This document shows positions 7,636 through 14,052 of a stretch of 22,732 bases of DNA, in pieces; positions within the stretch are counted from its first letter, which is position 1, and every line of letters begins with the position of its first letter. The translations under genes were made by a program, and so were the position numbers. Under the pieces are notes generated by a model. It was given only the letters and a program-made list of their open reading frames with translations. It did no database searches and had not been told where the DNA came from. This stretch comes from a virus. Location: positions 1 through 22,732 of the IMG/VR virus record IMGVR_UViG_3300009703_000118; one strand, 5' to 3'.

Positions 7636-7777
7636 ATGAAACAGAATCAAATTGAATTACCAAAGTTCAAGAGTCACAAAACAGTACAGGCGGCCAAGAT
7701 TCAATCGCTATGCAGACTGTTATGAGTCATTTTCACCGGCTGAGGCGTTTGAGGGTGGTTATACGTCGCTTGATGAT
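7636..7777 (+). pseudogene. Frameshifted, shortened small phage protein (SHK...SFSPAEAFEGGY family)
   Basis: An ATG at 7636 with a good AAGGAG (gap 7) opens MKQNQIELPKFKSHKTVQAA and stops at 7725. The +1 frame over 7700-7777 encodes RYADCYESFSPAEAFEGGYT. In the family I recognise, the KFKSHK start and the YESFSPAEAFEEGY end belong to one protein of about 80 residues with a central beta region. Here the centre is missing and the two ends lie in different frames. Read as a remnant of deletion plus frameshift; a +1 programmed shift producing a fusion to the downstream Gp49 domain cannot be excluded. Confidence 0.5.
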
Positions 7778-8113
7778 ATGCGGAAGCCGTCAAAAGTAAC
7801 GCTTCATGTTCTTCCAACCAAAATTACAGCGGATGTCGTGGAGGGCTGTATAAGAAACGAAGCTTACTTTGTTTTTCCGAACACGGTACATACGGTGTGC
7901 TGCTTGACGCTGGATAACGGCTTTACAGTGATCGGCGAAAACGCTTGTGTCAGCCATGAGAATTGGGACAAGGAAATGGGTGAGCAGGAAGCACGCAAGA
8001 AGGCTATCGATAAGGTGTGGATGCTTCAGGGCTTTTTGTTGGCGGAGTTTGGCTTGATGAATTTGAGTGCTGGGGAAGTGGTTGGTGAGGCCGAGGAAGA
8101 TACGCACCTATAG
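7778..8113 (+). CDS. Gp49-family phage protein
   Basis: From ATG 7778 the protein is 111 residues, the usual size of the Gp49/gp66 family, and shows its core: a repeated-helix start (VTLHVLPTKITADVVEGCIR), then LTLDNGFTVIGENACVSHEN, then EQEARKKAIDKVWMLQGFLL. The frame is open upstream to a TTG at 7652 and there carries the end of the neighbouring SFSPAEAF family, so the real product may be longer or a fusion. The Shine-Dalgarno for 7778 is poor. Function of the family is unknown. Confidence 0.6.
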   Translation: MRKPSKVTLHVLPTKITADVVEGCIRNEAYFVFPNTVHTVCCLTLDNGFTVIGENACVSHENWDKEMGEQEARKKAIDKVWMLQGFLLAEFGLMNLSAGEVVGEAEEDTHL

Positions 8114-8115
8114 CC

Positions 8116-8472
8116 GTGAAAGAAGACGAACACCAAATCCAGAAGGCTTTTACCGAGTGGTTGCGGTGGAATGAGGGCAAGCATCCAGACCTTCAAACTG
8201 CCTACGCAGTGCCAAACGGCGGGCATCGTAGCAAGGCTTCGGCTGGAAAAGCAAAGGCGGAGGGCGTTAAGAAGGGCATCCCTGATTATTGCTTTCCCTT
8301 TGCGCGCGGCGGGTTTAATGCGCTCTATATTGAGTTCAAGACAAAGACTGGCACCTTGAGCGAACCGCAAAAGAAAATCATTCCGATATTACGCGCTCAG
8401 GGGAATCGCGTTGAGATAGCGCGTAGCGTGGACGATGGGATTGAGATTGTTCAGGATTATTTAGGGGGTTAG
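8116..8472 (+). CDS. VRR-NUC domain nuclease
   Basis: 118 residues covering a stand-alone VRR-NUC (PD-(D/E)XK-type) domain: an N-terminal Q-rich helix (EHQIQKAFTEWLRW), PNGGHRSK, the catalytic GIPDY (about 54-58) and IEFK (about 72-75), then LSEPQKKIIPIL. Such small phage proteins often sit where lambdoid phages carry a RusA-type Holliday-junction resolvase, so junction or branched-DNA cutting is likely. It uses GTG as start, just after the Gp49 stop. The catalytic D, E and K all appear present. Confidence 0.85.
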   Translation: MKEDEHQIQKAFTEWLRWNEGKHPDLQTAYAVPNGGHRSKASAGKAKAEGVKKGIPDYCFPFARGGFNALYIEFKTKTGTLSEPQKKIIPILRAQGNRVEIARSVDDGIEIVQDYLGG

Positions 8473-8826
8473 ATGACGACGCTATCAACGCTGATCAAAA
8501 ATGCAGGTGGTTCGATTGATGAGTCTGTGTTGAATCCGCATCAGTTGGCTTATTACAAGGCTAAGACCGCTCGTGATGCTGAGTCTTTTCGAGTGCTGGC
8601 TAATGTGGCGATTGCGACGTTACCGACTGGTGTGCATCCATTCCGGGGCATTGAGAAGTTGGTGAGAATTTATTTCGGGCACGGCATCAGCTTTATTTCG
8701 GTGCGGACTGATTTGCGTTGCAAGGATGCACAGGTGAAGGCGTACCGGAAGGCAGTTAATGAAGCGATGGTTAAGGTGCGGGAGAGCTTGAAATCTGAGA
8801 TTGAAAGGATGAATCAATGTGGTTGA
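8473..8826 (+). CDS. Unrecognised protein preceding the lysis cassette
   Basis: 117 residues, mostly helical by composition, with a conserved-looking centre (HPFRGIEKLVRIYFGHGISF, about 56-75) and a basic C-terminal helix (VKAYRKAVNEAMVKVRESLK). It directly abuts the nuclease gene and is the last gene before lysis. That is where lambdoid phages carry the late antiterminator Q or another late regulator, but I see no zinc finger or other Q hallmark, so this is a positional guess only. Confidence 0.5.
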   Translation: MTTLSTLIKNAGGSIDESVLNPHQLAYYKAKTARDAESFRVLANVAIATLPTGVHPFRGIEKLVRIYFGHGISFISVRTDLRCKDAQVKAYRKAVNEAMVKVRESLKSEIERMNQCG

Positions 8827-8869
8827 TTTTTTTTAAAATTCAGGTAGAAGAAAGGGGTAAGGCACTTCA

Positions 8870-9427
8870 ATGCAGGAGGTTATTTTGCAGCTAACACCAC
8901 ATTTTAGTTTGTCAGAGTTTACGGATTCCGATACCGCAACCCGGCTGGGGATTGATAACACGCCAGGGCGCGATGAAATTGTCAATCTACGCCGTAATGC
9001 TGGCGTGATGGAGGCGATTCGTGCTGCGCTTAATGAGGATGCCCCAAAGGATGTCGGTGATGTGTATGTAACGGTTACATCCGGCCATCGCTGTGAAGCG
9101 TTGGAAAAGGTGCTGTGCGACAAGGATTATCGAGGGTGGTGCGCCAAGCGTGGAAAACTGCGCGACCCGAATTCTTGGGCAGAGTATTTTGCGAGAAAAG
9201 CGCATCCTCAAGGCAATGGCACCGACTTCAAAGCCCCACGCTTCGGTACTCCATACGAAATCGTTAAGGCAATATCCAAGCGTCCTGAGATTATGAAAAG
9301 GATCGACCAGATCATCATGGAGGGGACTTGGGTGCACGTTGGTCTTAGCGACAACCCGCGACATCAAGTCGTAACCGCCACGTTCGATCAGAACGGCAAG
9401 GCTTCATACAAGATGGGGTTGGAATGA
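8870..9427 (+). CDS. M15-family peptidase endolysin
   Basis: A single-domain peptidoglycan peptidase of the M15A type. Visible: the family N-terminus LTPHFSLSEFTDSDTA (about 8-23), TSGHRCEAL (about 68-76), the zinc-binding HPQGNGTD matching HxxGxxxD (about 108-115), and the terminal WVHVGL (about 151-156). It probably cleaves peptide cross-links in the cell wall. No signal peptide or wall-binding domain is visible, so release depends on the neighbouring holin(s). Two starts are possible: ATG 8870, and in-frame TTG 8885, which has a perfect AGGAGG (8874-8879) 5 bases upstream; the second Shine-Dalgarno is the better one. Overlaps the next gene by ATGA. Confidence 0.85.
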   Translation: MQEVILQLTPHFSLSEFTDSDTATRLGIDNTPGRDEIVNLRRNAGVMEAIRAALNEDAPKDVGDVYVTVTSGHRCEALEKVLCDKDYRGWCAKRGKLRDPNSWAEYFARKAHPQGNGTDFKAPRFGTPYEIVKAISKRPEIMKRIDQIIMEGTWVHVGLSDNPRHQVVTATFDQNGKASYKMGLE

Positions 9428-9879
9428 GTAAAAAGACTTATTGCACTGGCTTTCAGTTTGAGCCGGTCGAGTCATGCTGTAAGGTGCATGACAATGATTA
9501 CGGCAAGGACGGAACGGTAAGCCGTGCGGAGGCAGATAGAAAGTTTCGTGAATGCGTGAAGTCTACCGGTAGGCCAGTGATGGCTTGGTTTATGTGGGCA
9601 GGACTTCGTTTGGTTGGATGGGTTAGATATAAGGGGGTTGTGATGGCAATGATACGCAGATGCACACGAAGCAGAACAATGTGGTTTGGGCATATCAAGA
9701 TGTTGCTTGGCGTGGCGGCGGTTGCGCTTGGTTTTTTGAACCCATCATTCTTCCCTGAAATCAAGCCTGAGTATGCGGGTTACGCTGCTATGGGAGCGGC
9801 AGTAATTACCTATATTCTGCGCTCAATGACCAGAAGGCCGTTATCAGATTTAGATCAAACCACTGAGGATAAACTTTGA
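9424..9879 (+). CDS. Phospholipase-A2-like domain fused to holin-like membrane domain
   Basis: Residues about 15-50 contain the phospholipase A2 signature ESCCKVHDNDYG (CCxxHDxxY) followed by SRAEADRKFRECV, as in small PLA2-like proteins of phage lysis regions. A hydrophobic stretch follows (VMAWFMWAGLRLVGWV, about 52-67). From residue 74 a second part (SRTMWFGHIKMLLGVAA, then YAGYAAMGAAVITYILRS) has two more membrane segments and resembles small phage membrane proteins (DUF7940-like) of the holin kind. Elsewhere I know these as separate genes. An internal ATG at 9643 with a good Shine-Dalgarno could give the membrane part alone. Its place between endolysin and spanin supports a lysis role. 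Confidence 0.7.
   Translation: MSKKTYCTGFQFEPVESCCKVHDNDYGKDGTVSRAEADRKFRECVKSTGRPVMAWFMWAGLRLVGWVRYKGVVMAMIRRCTRSRTMWFGHIKMLLGVAAVALGFLNPSFFPEIKPEYAGYAAMGAAVITYILRSMTRRPLSDLDQTTEDKL
9643..9879 (+). CDS. Possible internal-start product: holin-like membrane protein
   Basis: In frame with the phospholipase-like gene, ATG 9643 is preceded by AAGGGGG (9631-9637) with a 5-base gap, a better ribosome site than that of the full gene. The 78-residue product has two membrane segments and a charged tail (RPLSDLDQTTEDKL), matching stand-alone small phage membrane proteins. Dual expression (fusion plus short form) is inferred from the sequence. Confidence 0.4.
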   Translation: MAMIRRCTRSRTMWFGHIKMLLGVAAVALGFLNPSFFPEIKPEYAGYAAMGAAVITYILRSMTRRPLSDLDQTTEDKL

Positions 9880-10421
9880 TGAGTCCAACTGTTTTTCGTA
9901 ATGCCTTGATTGGTCTTGTATTGATTGCCGCTATGACTGCATTGATTAGCTGGCAGCGGTCCGATGCGGCTGCAAAGCGGGATGCTTACTGGCTAGCAAA
10001 AGAAAACTCAGAACTAGCAGCTGCTCAGACTAAATATATTCAAATGCAGGATGCTTATCGCGCTATGGAAGGTATTTGGCGGAAATCGCAAGCAGAAATC
10101 GTAGAGAAATATCAAAAGGAGTTAAGCGATGCGGAAATTCAAAAGAACTATGCTGTTACTACCGCTCTGTCTGGTGAGCGTAAGCTGCGCTTCAAAACCA
10201 CCTTTGTCGGCCGCAAGTGTACCGATGGAGGTGGCGCCGCCGATATGCCCAACCCCAACTCCGTCGATTATGGTGGAGCGGGAGGCGAACTTCGTCAAGA
10301 GGTTGCACTTGATCTTCCCCCTGGAATCGCAGCAGAACTAACATCAATAGCTTTTGATGCTGACAGGAACACCCGGCAACTTTCGGCGTGTCAGGCTAAT
10401 TTACTTGTGTGCGGGAGGTAG
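9879..10421 (+). CDS. Rz-like i-spanin (inner-membrane spanin subunit)
   Basis: An N-terminal membrane anchor (FRNALIGLVLIAAMTALISW, about 6-25) is followed by a long charged coiled-coil region (RDAYWLAKENSELAAAQTKY and onward to about 95) reaching into the periplasm, the layout of lambda Rz. Its partner is encoded wholly inside it in the +1 frame. With the o-spanin it bridges inner and outer membranes and disrupts the outer membrane at the end of lysis. ATG 9879 overlaps the previous stop by one base; an adjacent in-frame TTG at 9876 is less likely. At 180 aa it is slightly longer than lambda Rz (153). Confidence 0.85.
   Translation: MSPTVFRNALIGLVLIAAMTALISWQRSDAAAKRDAYWLAKENSELAAAQTKYIQMQDAYRAMEGIWRKSQAEIVEKYQKELSDAEIQKNYAVTTALSGERKLRFKTTFVGRKCTDGGGAADMPNPNSVDYGGAGGELRQEVALDLPPGIAAELTSIAFDADRNTRQLSACQANLLVCGR
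10129..10341 (+). CDS. Rz1-like o-spanin (outer-membrane lipoprotein), nested
   Basis: A 70-residue frame entirely within the i-spanin gene in the +1 frame. It has a basic start (MRKFKRT), a hydrophobic signal segment, and an imperfect lipobox VSVSC with Cys20 as the likely lipidated residue, then a proline-rich stretch (SKPPLS, VAPPICPTPTPS). This is the usual architecture of nested Rz1 proteins. The start has a GGAG (10119-10122) about 6 bases upstream. Confidence 0.8.
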   Translation: MRKFKRTMLLLPLCLVSVSCASKPPLSAASVPMEVAPPICPTPTPSIMVEREANFVKRLHLIFPLESQQN

Positions 10422-10422
10422 T

Positions 10423-10632
10423 GTGGTAGACAGGATAGCGACCCATGTGACTTACGCGGCTTCAGGATCGGCTGTAATTTTTGGCGTGACTGCAAATGAA
10501 CTTGCAGCCATCGTCGGTGTAGGTGTTGCCATTTTATCTTTGCTGGTCAATATCTGGTTTAAGTTCCAGCATTTGAAGCTGGCTAGAGAGCGGATACACG
10601 AGGAAGATAATGAAAAACCCCAAAGAAAATAA
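10423..10632 (+). CDS. HP1-type phage holin
   Basis: From GTG 10423 the product is 69 residues, starting VVDRIATHVTYAASGSAVIF, with one or two membrane segments (AASGSAVIFGVTANELAAIV and VGVAILSLLVNIWFKF) and a charged C-terminus (KLARERIHEEDNEKPQRK). The ASGSAVIFG...ANE...LVN-WFK pattern is that of HP1-family class II holins. GGGAGG (10413-10418) lies 4 bases upstream, so this GTG is preferred over an in-frame ATG at 10354 that would lie inside the spanin gene. It makes the inner-membrane lesions that release the endolysin. A second holin candidate lies upstream at 9424-9879. Confidence 0.8.
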   Translation: MVDRIATHVTYAASGSAVIFGVTANELAAIVGVGVAILSLLVNIWFKFQHLKLARERIHEEDNEKPQRK

Positions 10633-10852
10633 ATTAATTTCAATGCGACCAGTTAAATCCGGCGCCGCGAAAAATGTTGGCTACGATAGCGGCACGAACA
10701 CTCTTGTAGTTGAATTCAAGAGCGGTCAAACCTATCACTACAAAGATGTGCCTTTCCAAACCTACGATGCTTTATTGAAGGCTGATTCATTTGGTAAGAC
10801 GCTTCAGTCAAGCATTATTGGGAAGTATCCACAGGAAAGAGTTGGAAAATGA
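10610..10852 (+). CDS. KTSC-domain protein
   Basis: 80 residues that are nearly all KTSC domain: SGAAKNVGYDSGTNTLVVEF, then KSGQTYHYKDVPFQTYDALL, then ADSFGKTLQSSIIGKY. These small beta-rich domains occur in many phage and bacterial proteins and as a lysyl-tRNA-synthetase extension; the role in phages is unknown. It starts inside the holin gene (overlap 23 bases), so it probably belongs to the lysis transcript. Confidence 0.8.
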   Translation: MKNPKENKLISMRPVKSGAAKNVGYDSGTNTLVVEFKSGQTYHYKDVPFQTYDALLKADSFGKTLQSSIIGKYPQERVGK

Positions 10853-10938
10853 GCGACCAATTGCAGCCATACCAGCAGCGCGTAATCAATGAGAAAGACG
10901 ATGTTCTGGGGGATCGCATAGAGGCATTCAATGTATGA
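10849..10938 (+). CDS. Tiny conserved phage protein, possibly truncated
   Basis: A 29-residue frame, MSDQLQPYQQRVINEKDDVL, then GDRIEAFNV. It starts in the ATGA of the KTSC stop and ends overlapping the terminase start. The PYQQRVI-EK start is recognisable from small phage proteins (crAss001_48-related) that continue for another 30-60 residues; here the frame ends early, so it may be a clipped version retained for translational coupling. Confidence 0.45.
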   Translation: MSDQLQPYQQRVINEKDDVLGDRIEAFNV

Positions 10939-11486
10939 GCGGTCGGCTGACAATTAACCAAGATAAAGCTGCTCAAGAGTACGTTAAGCACGGAAATAAG
11001 AGTGCTGCGTATCGATCCGTTTACAGCACAAAAAACATGAGTGCCAATGCGGTGCATGTTGAAGCAAGCAAGTTGTTTGATAACCCTAAGGTTTCCCTAA
11101 GGGTAGAGGAGCTACGCGAGAAGGTGGCTCAAGCTTCAATTATGAGCGCTCAAGAGGCTTTGTTGGAAGTGTCCAGGTTGGCGCGATTCGATATTCGCAA
11201 GCTGTACGATGAGGATGGATCGCCAATACCGATTCATTTGCTGGATAAGGAAACTGCTGCTGCAATTCAGTCTGTGGATATTGAAGAAATCTGGAGCGGG
11301 AAGGGTAAAAGTCGCGTATTTGTGGGCTACACGAAAAAGTACAAGGTTGTAGATAAGAATGTATCTCTTGAAAAGTTGTTGAAATATCACGGTCAGTACG
11401 AGAAGGATAATAAGCAACGCGGCGATGCGGTTGCCGAATTTCTTAACGGATGTAGTGGTGCCGGTTTGTCAGCGGTTAAGGGTTAA
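10935..11486 (+). CDS. terS: Terminase small subunit
   Basis: 183 residues with the Terminase_2-type layout: an N-terminal HTH (LTINQDKAAQEYVKHGNKSA, then SANAVHVEASKLFDNPKVSL), and a downstream segment KVAQASIMSAQEALLEVSRL, then DIRKLYDEDGSPIPI and a tail YGLEKLLKYHG-like (VSLEKLLKYHGQYEKD). It recognises phage DNA and loads the large subunit. It shares ATGA with the tiny gene before it and one base with the large subunit after it. Confidence 0.88.
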   Translation: MSGRLTINQDKAAQEYVKHGNKSAAYRSVYSTKNMSANAVHVEASKLFDNPKVSLRVEELREKVAQASIMSAQEALLEVSRLARFDIRKLYDEDGSPIPIHLLDKETAAAIQSVDIEEIWSGKGKSRVFVGYTKKYKVVDKNVSLEKLLKYHGQYEKDNKQRGDAVAEFLNGCSGAGLSAVKG

Positions 11487-13060
11487 TGACCACAGCCGAT
11501 GTTGACGTGCTCGAACAGCTTAAAGCCAAGTATGGCGACAAGTTATCTGACCCGGTGTGGCGGATATGTTCTGGTGAGCTCTACAAGATACTCATCAAAG
11601 GCGATAATTCCGACGACTCGGATGATGGTCTAGTAATTCCTTTTAAGCCCAATAGGGCGCAACGCCGGTTTATGGATCGGCTACATCATCGCAATATTAT
11701 CCTTAAGGCCAGGCAGCGCGGCTTCACTACCCTGATAGCAATTATCTGGCTCGATCATGCGTTGTGGGTACCTAACTCACGGTGCGGCATCATTGCGCAT
11801 GATCGGGAGGCGGCGGAGGTGATTTTCCGCGATAAGGTGAAGTTCGCCTATGAGAATCTGCCGGATATGTTCAAGATATGGGCACCGCTGGCCAAGGATA
11901 GTGCTAGTGAGTTGTTGTTTGCGCATAATAATAGTTCGGTGCGTGTGGCAACTTCGATGCGTTCTGGGACTATCCAGCGATTGCATGTGTCTGAGTTCGG
12001 TAAGATTTGTGCAAAGTATCCGATGAAGGCCAAGGAGGTGATTACCGGTTCGGTGCCGACCGTGCCGAGTACCGGTATTCTGGTGTTTGAATCGACCGCA
12101 GAGGGCGAGGTGGGCGAGTTCCACGATATGACGGTGCGTTCTGTTGCGCTGCGCGATCAAGGTAAGAAGCTCACGCCGAGGGATTACCGATTCCATTTCT
12201 TCGGCTGGTGGGATGATAGTCCTGAGTATGAGTTGGATCCAGATGGGGTGCTGATCACCGATAAGGACCATGAATACTTTGACAAGATTGAGGTTGAGAT
12301 CGGGCAGAAACTCACCATGCGCCAGCGTGCGTGGTATGTGGCGACCCGGGATGCAGATTACCCGAACAACCCTGAGTTGATGTGGCAGGAGTATCCGAGT
12401 ACCTGGCAGGAGGCATTTCAGCGTTCTACTGAGGGTTGTTATTACACGAAGCAGATGACGATTGTTCGCAAGACGGGGCGGATATGCAATGTGCCTCTGA
12501 TCGACAGCAAGCCGGTGAATACGTTTTGGGATATTGGGAATTCGGATGGCTGTGCGGTCTGGTTCCACCAGCGGATAGGCGTGGAGCATCGGTTTATCGG
12601 GTATTACGAGGAGTTTGGCGAGAACTTGAAGCATTATTACAAATATCTTCAGGACACTGGCTATATATGGGGTAAGCATTACTTCCCGCATGATGCTGAT
12701 CATAGTCGGCTGAGCAATGATAATCGATCAATCGCCGAAATGATGGAGGGGCTGGGCTTGCGCAATATCGTCATCGTGCCGCGCATCGATAACATTGGCA
12801 CCGGCATTGAAATGACCAGAGCGGTATTCAGTCAGTGTTATTTTGATGAGGTGGGATGCAAGAAGGGTATCTCACGGCTGGATAACTACAAGAAGAAGTG
12901 GAGTTCAATGCAGGATAGGTATATCGATCAGCCTGATCATAATGGCAGCGAAGGACCGGATGCTTTTAGGCAGTTCGGTCAGGCGGTGGATGGTGGCTTG
13001 CTTTATTCTGTGACCAAGCCGAGCAGCAGAAAGAAGGTTAGGAGTTGGAGGACGGCGTAG
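11486..13060 (+). CDS. terL: Terminase large subunit (packaging ATPase/nuclease)
   Basis: 524 residues. The ATPase half shows a divergent Walker A, KARQRGFTT (about 74-82, without the classic GKT), a Walker B-like LHVSEFGKI, and the coupling motif FESTAEG. The nuclease half shows acidic clusters expected for the RNase H fold: FWDIGNSDG, HDADHSR, and the near-C-terminal PDAFRQF. It pumps DNA into the prohead and cuts concatemers; with the P22-type portal, headful packaging is plausible. Its downstream partner, the portal, is separated by a 3-kb accessory island instead of following directly. Confidence 0.92.
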   Translation: MTTADVDVLEQLKAKYGDKLSDPVWRICSGELYKILIKGDNSDDSDDGLVIPFKPNRAQRRFMDRLHHRNIILKARQRGFTTLIAIIWLDHALWVPNSRCGIIAHDREAAEVIFRDKVKFAYENLPDMFKIWAPLAKDSASELLFAHNNSSVRVATSMRSGTIQRLHVSEFGKICAKYPMKAKEVITGSVPTVPSTGILVFESTAEGEVGEFHDMTVRSVALRDQGKKLTPRDYRFHFFGWWDDSPEYELDPDGVLITDKDHEYFDKIEVEIGQKLTMRQRAWYVATRDADYPNNPELMWQEYPSTWQEAFQRSTEGCYYTKQMTIVRKTGRICNVPLIDSKPVNTFWDIGNSDGCAVWFHQRIGVEHRFIGYYEEFGENLKHYYKYLQDTGYIWGKHYFPHDADHSRLSNDNRSIAEMMEGLGLRNIVIVPRIDNIGTGIEMTRAVFSQCYFDEVGCKKGISRLDNYKKKWSSMQDRYIDQPDHNGSEGPDAFRQFGQAVDGGLLYSVTKPSSRKKVRSWRTA

Positions 13061-13163
13061 CATGACGCTAATAGATGTTAATAGGCTTCTCGGACTTGGG
13101 TAGTGGTTCAGTTTGAAATTCCACACCATTCCAATACTCAACCCTCTGCGCTATCATGGCCGT

Positions 13164-13439
13164 ATGGAAACTAAACCCAAAAAGCGCAAGGATTTCTCAC
13201 AGGTTGCTTTTGATGTGGCTCAGATAGCCACTGGTGATAAAGAGGCACAAATGCCATTAAAGGGGCGCAAGGCTAATTCCTCTAAAGGCGGAAAGAAGGG
13301 CGGAAAATCTCGCATGGATGCGCTTACAAAGGAGCAGCGTAGTGAATTAGCAAAGCAGGCAGCAGAAGCAAGATGGGAAAATGCCGCGCCATCAGCAAAG
13401 ACTAGCGCGGCAAAACCCAGATCAACTAAACAACACTAA
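13164..13439 (+). CDS. Small basic KGG-repeat protein
   Basis: From ATG 13164 (METKPKKRKDFSQVAFDVAQ...) the product is 91 residues. It has ATGD near position 25, a basic glycine-lysine stretch KGGKKGGKSRMDALTKEQRS (about 45-64) and AKQAAEARWE. This pattern is common in small chromosomal and mobile-element proteins of proteobacteria, and its function is not established; nucleic-acid binding is likely from the charge. TATCAT (13152-13157) lies just before the ATG, which would give a very short or no leader if used, but the -35 is weak. An in-frame TTG at 13113 is less likely. First gene of the accessory island. Confidence 0.6.
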   Translation: METKPKKRKDFSQVAFDVAQIATGDKEAQMPLKGRKANSSKGGKKGGKSRMDALTKEQRSELAKQAAEARWENAAPSAKTSAAKPRSTKQH

Positions 13440-13550
13440 TTGACTAGGATATGAGCGCCAGTGCTGACACACATTTTCCAACTTGCCGAAGCGAAGCCTT
13501 ATATATGGTCTAACAAAAACGCTTTTGCGCTTAAAGTAGATAGACATAGT

Positions 13551-13709
13551 CCATTCTCCTTATAAAAATTGGAGAGCAATAGTTGCCTACAACGCCCAAA
13601 AAGCGTACTATCTGAGTTGTCTGAGAGGACAGTGTTGTAGGTGACAGAGGGGTGCTCTCACCACCTTGTCACAAGGCTAGGAAGTGTTGGTGCACTCCTA
13701 GCCTTTTTT
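13551..13709 (+). ncRNA. Candidate structured RNA ending in a Rho-independent terminator
   Basis: Successive pairings: TCTCC (13555-13559)/GGAGA (13571-13575); CCTACAAC (13586-13593)/GTTGTAGG (13634-13641) enclosing two hairpins, ACGC (13592-13595)/GCGT (13603-13606, sharing two bases with the outer stem) and TGTC (13618-13621)/GACA (13628-13631); then GTGACA (13641-13646)/TGTCAC (13667-13672) enclosing GGTG-CTCT-CACC (13651-13662); then the terminator at 13675. This compact series looks like a discrete small RNA of about 160 nt, not only a 3' end. The 5' end is uncertain; TATATA at 13500-13505 could be a -10 but lacks a clear -35. It resembles no family I recognise. It could also be the 3' untranslated part of the terminase/KGG transcript. 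Confidence 0.4.
13675..13709 (+). terminator. Strong Rho-independent terminator
   Basis: GGCTAGGA (13675-13682) pairs with TCCTAGCC (13696-13703), extended by GTG/CAC across one bulged A, and is followed by six T (13704-13709). It would end rightward transcription from the terminase/KGG region or the candidate RNA. Confidence 0.85.
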
Positions 13710-13822
13710 ATTTATTCCTTAATCTTCATTTCAATTTCCTCATTTCCTCCTTATGACTGAAAAAGGCGGCGGTAATATACCAAACCGCTATAAGTTGAAG
13801 AAAGTAGAAGATAATGAACTGT

Positions 13823-13863
13823 AAAAAAGCGAAAGCCCAAGAGGTACGAACTCTTGAGCTTTC
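13823..13863 (-). terminator. Leftward terminator-like hairpin
   Basis: GAAAGC-C-CAAGAG (13831-13843) pairs with CTCTTG-A-GCTTTC (13851-13863), 12 pairs with one C-A mismatch and a 7-base loop. On the minus strand the stem is followed by GC and six T (plus-strand A-run 13823-13828). It fits the end of the leftward DUF6471 operon transcript, although 400 bases downstream of its last stop. Confidence 0.6.
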
Positions 13864-13929
13864 ATGTTTGAACCCCGTTGTAGAGACGGCCATAAATAGC
13901 AATGGTGCGCTATTAAGGAGGGCTCGGAT

Positions 13930-13962
13930 ATGGCTAGCAACCTTATGACCTTATTAGAATAA
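13930..13962 (+). CDS. Possible 10-codon leader peptide
   Basis: ATG 13930 has a perfect AAGGAGG (13915-13921) 8 bases upstream and encodes MASNLMTLLE before TAA. The Shine-Dalgarno is among the best in the window and is preceded by hairpin AATAGC/GCTATT (13895-13914). It sits directly before mutually exclusive hairpins. Too short to prove by sequence alone. Confidence 0.35.
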   Translation: MASNLMTLLE

Positions 13963-14020
13963 GGTAGGCTATAAGCCAAACCAGCGCGATGCTTATAGCG
14001 TCACGCTGGTTCTTATTATA
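13948..14020 (+). promoter_or_regulatory. Attenuator-like alternative hairpins
   Basis: Three overlapping pairings: ACCTTATT (13948-13955)/AATAAGGT (13958-13965); GCTATAAGC (13968-13976)/GCTTATAGC (13991-13999), a perfect 9-bp antiterminator-like pairing; and AACCAGCG-c-GATGC (13979-13992)/GCGTC-a-CGCTGGTT (13998-14011), a 13-pair terminator-like hairpin with a modest U-rich tail. The second and third cannot form together. Together with the short frame at 13930 this is the architecture of transcription attenuation. Confidence 0.4.
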
Positions 14021-14052
14021 CCTACCCATACCTCTATTGCAATATTTTTTGT

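Noticed and set aside
11777-12703. A 308-codon open frame on the minus strand
   Set aside because: It is fully antisense to the conserved large terminase gene and its His/Arg/Leu-rich composition is what the reverse of that codon use gives; no ribosome site or family pattern.
13551-13709. tRNA gene or phi29-type packaging RNA in the structured region
   Set aside because: No cloverleaf, anticodon arm or T-loop consensus, and the terminase is not of the phi29 type.
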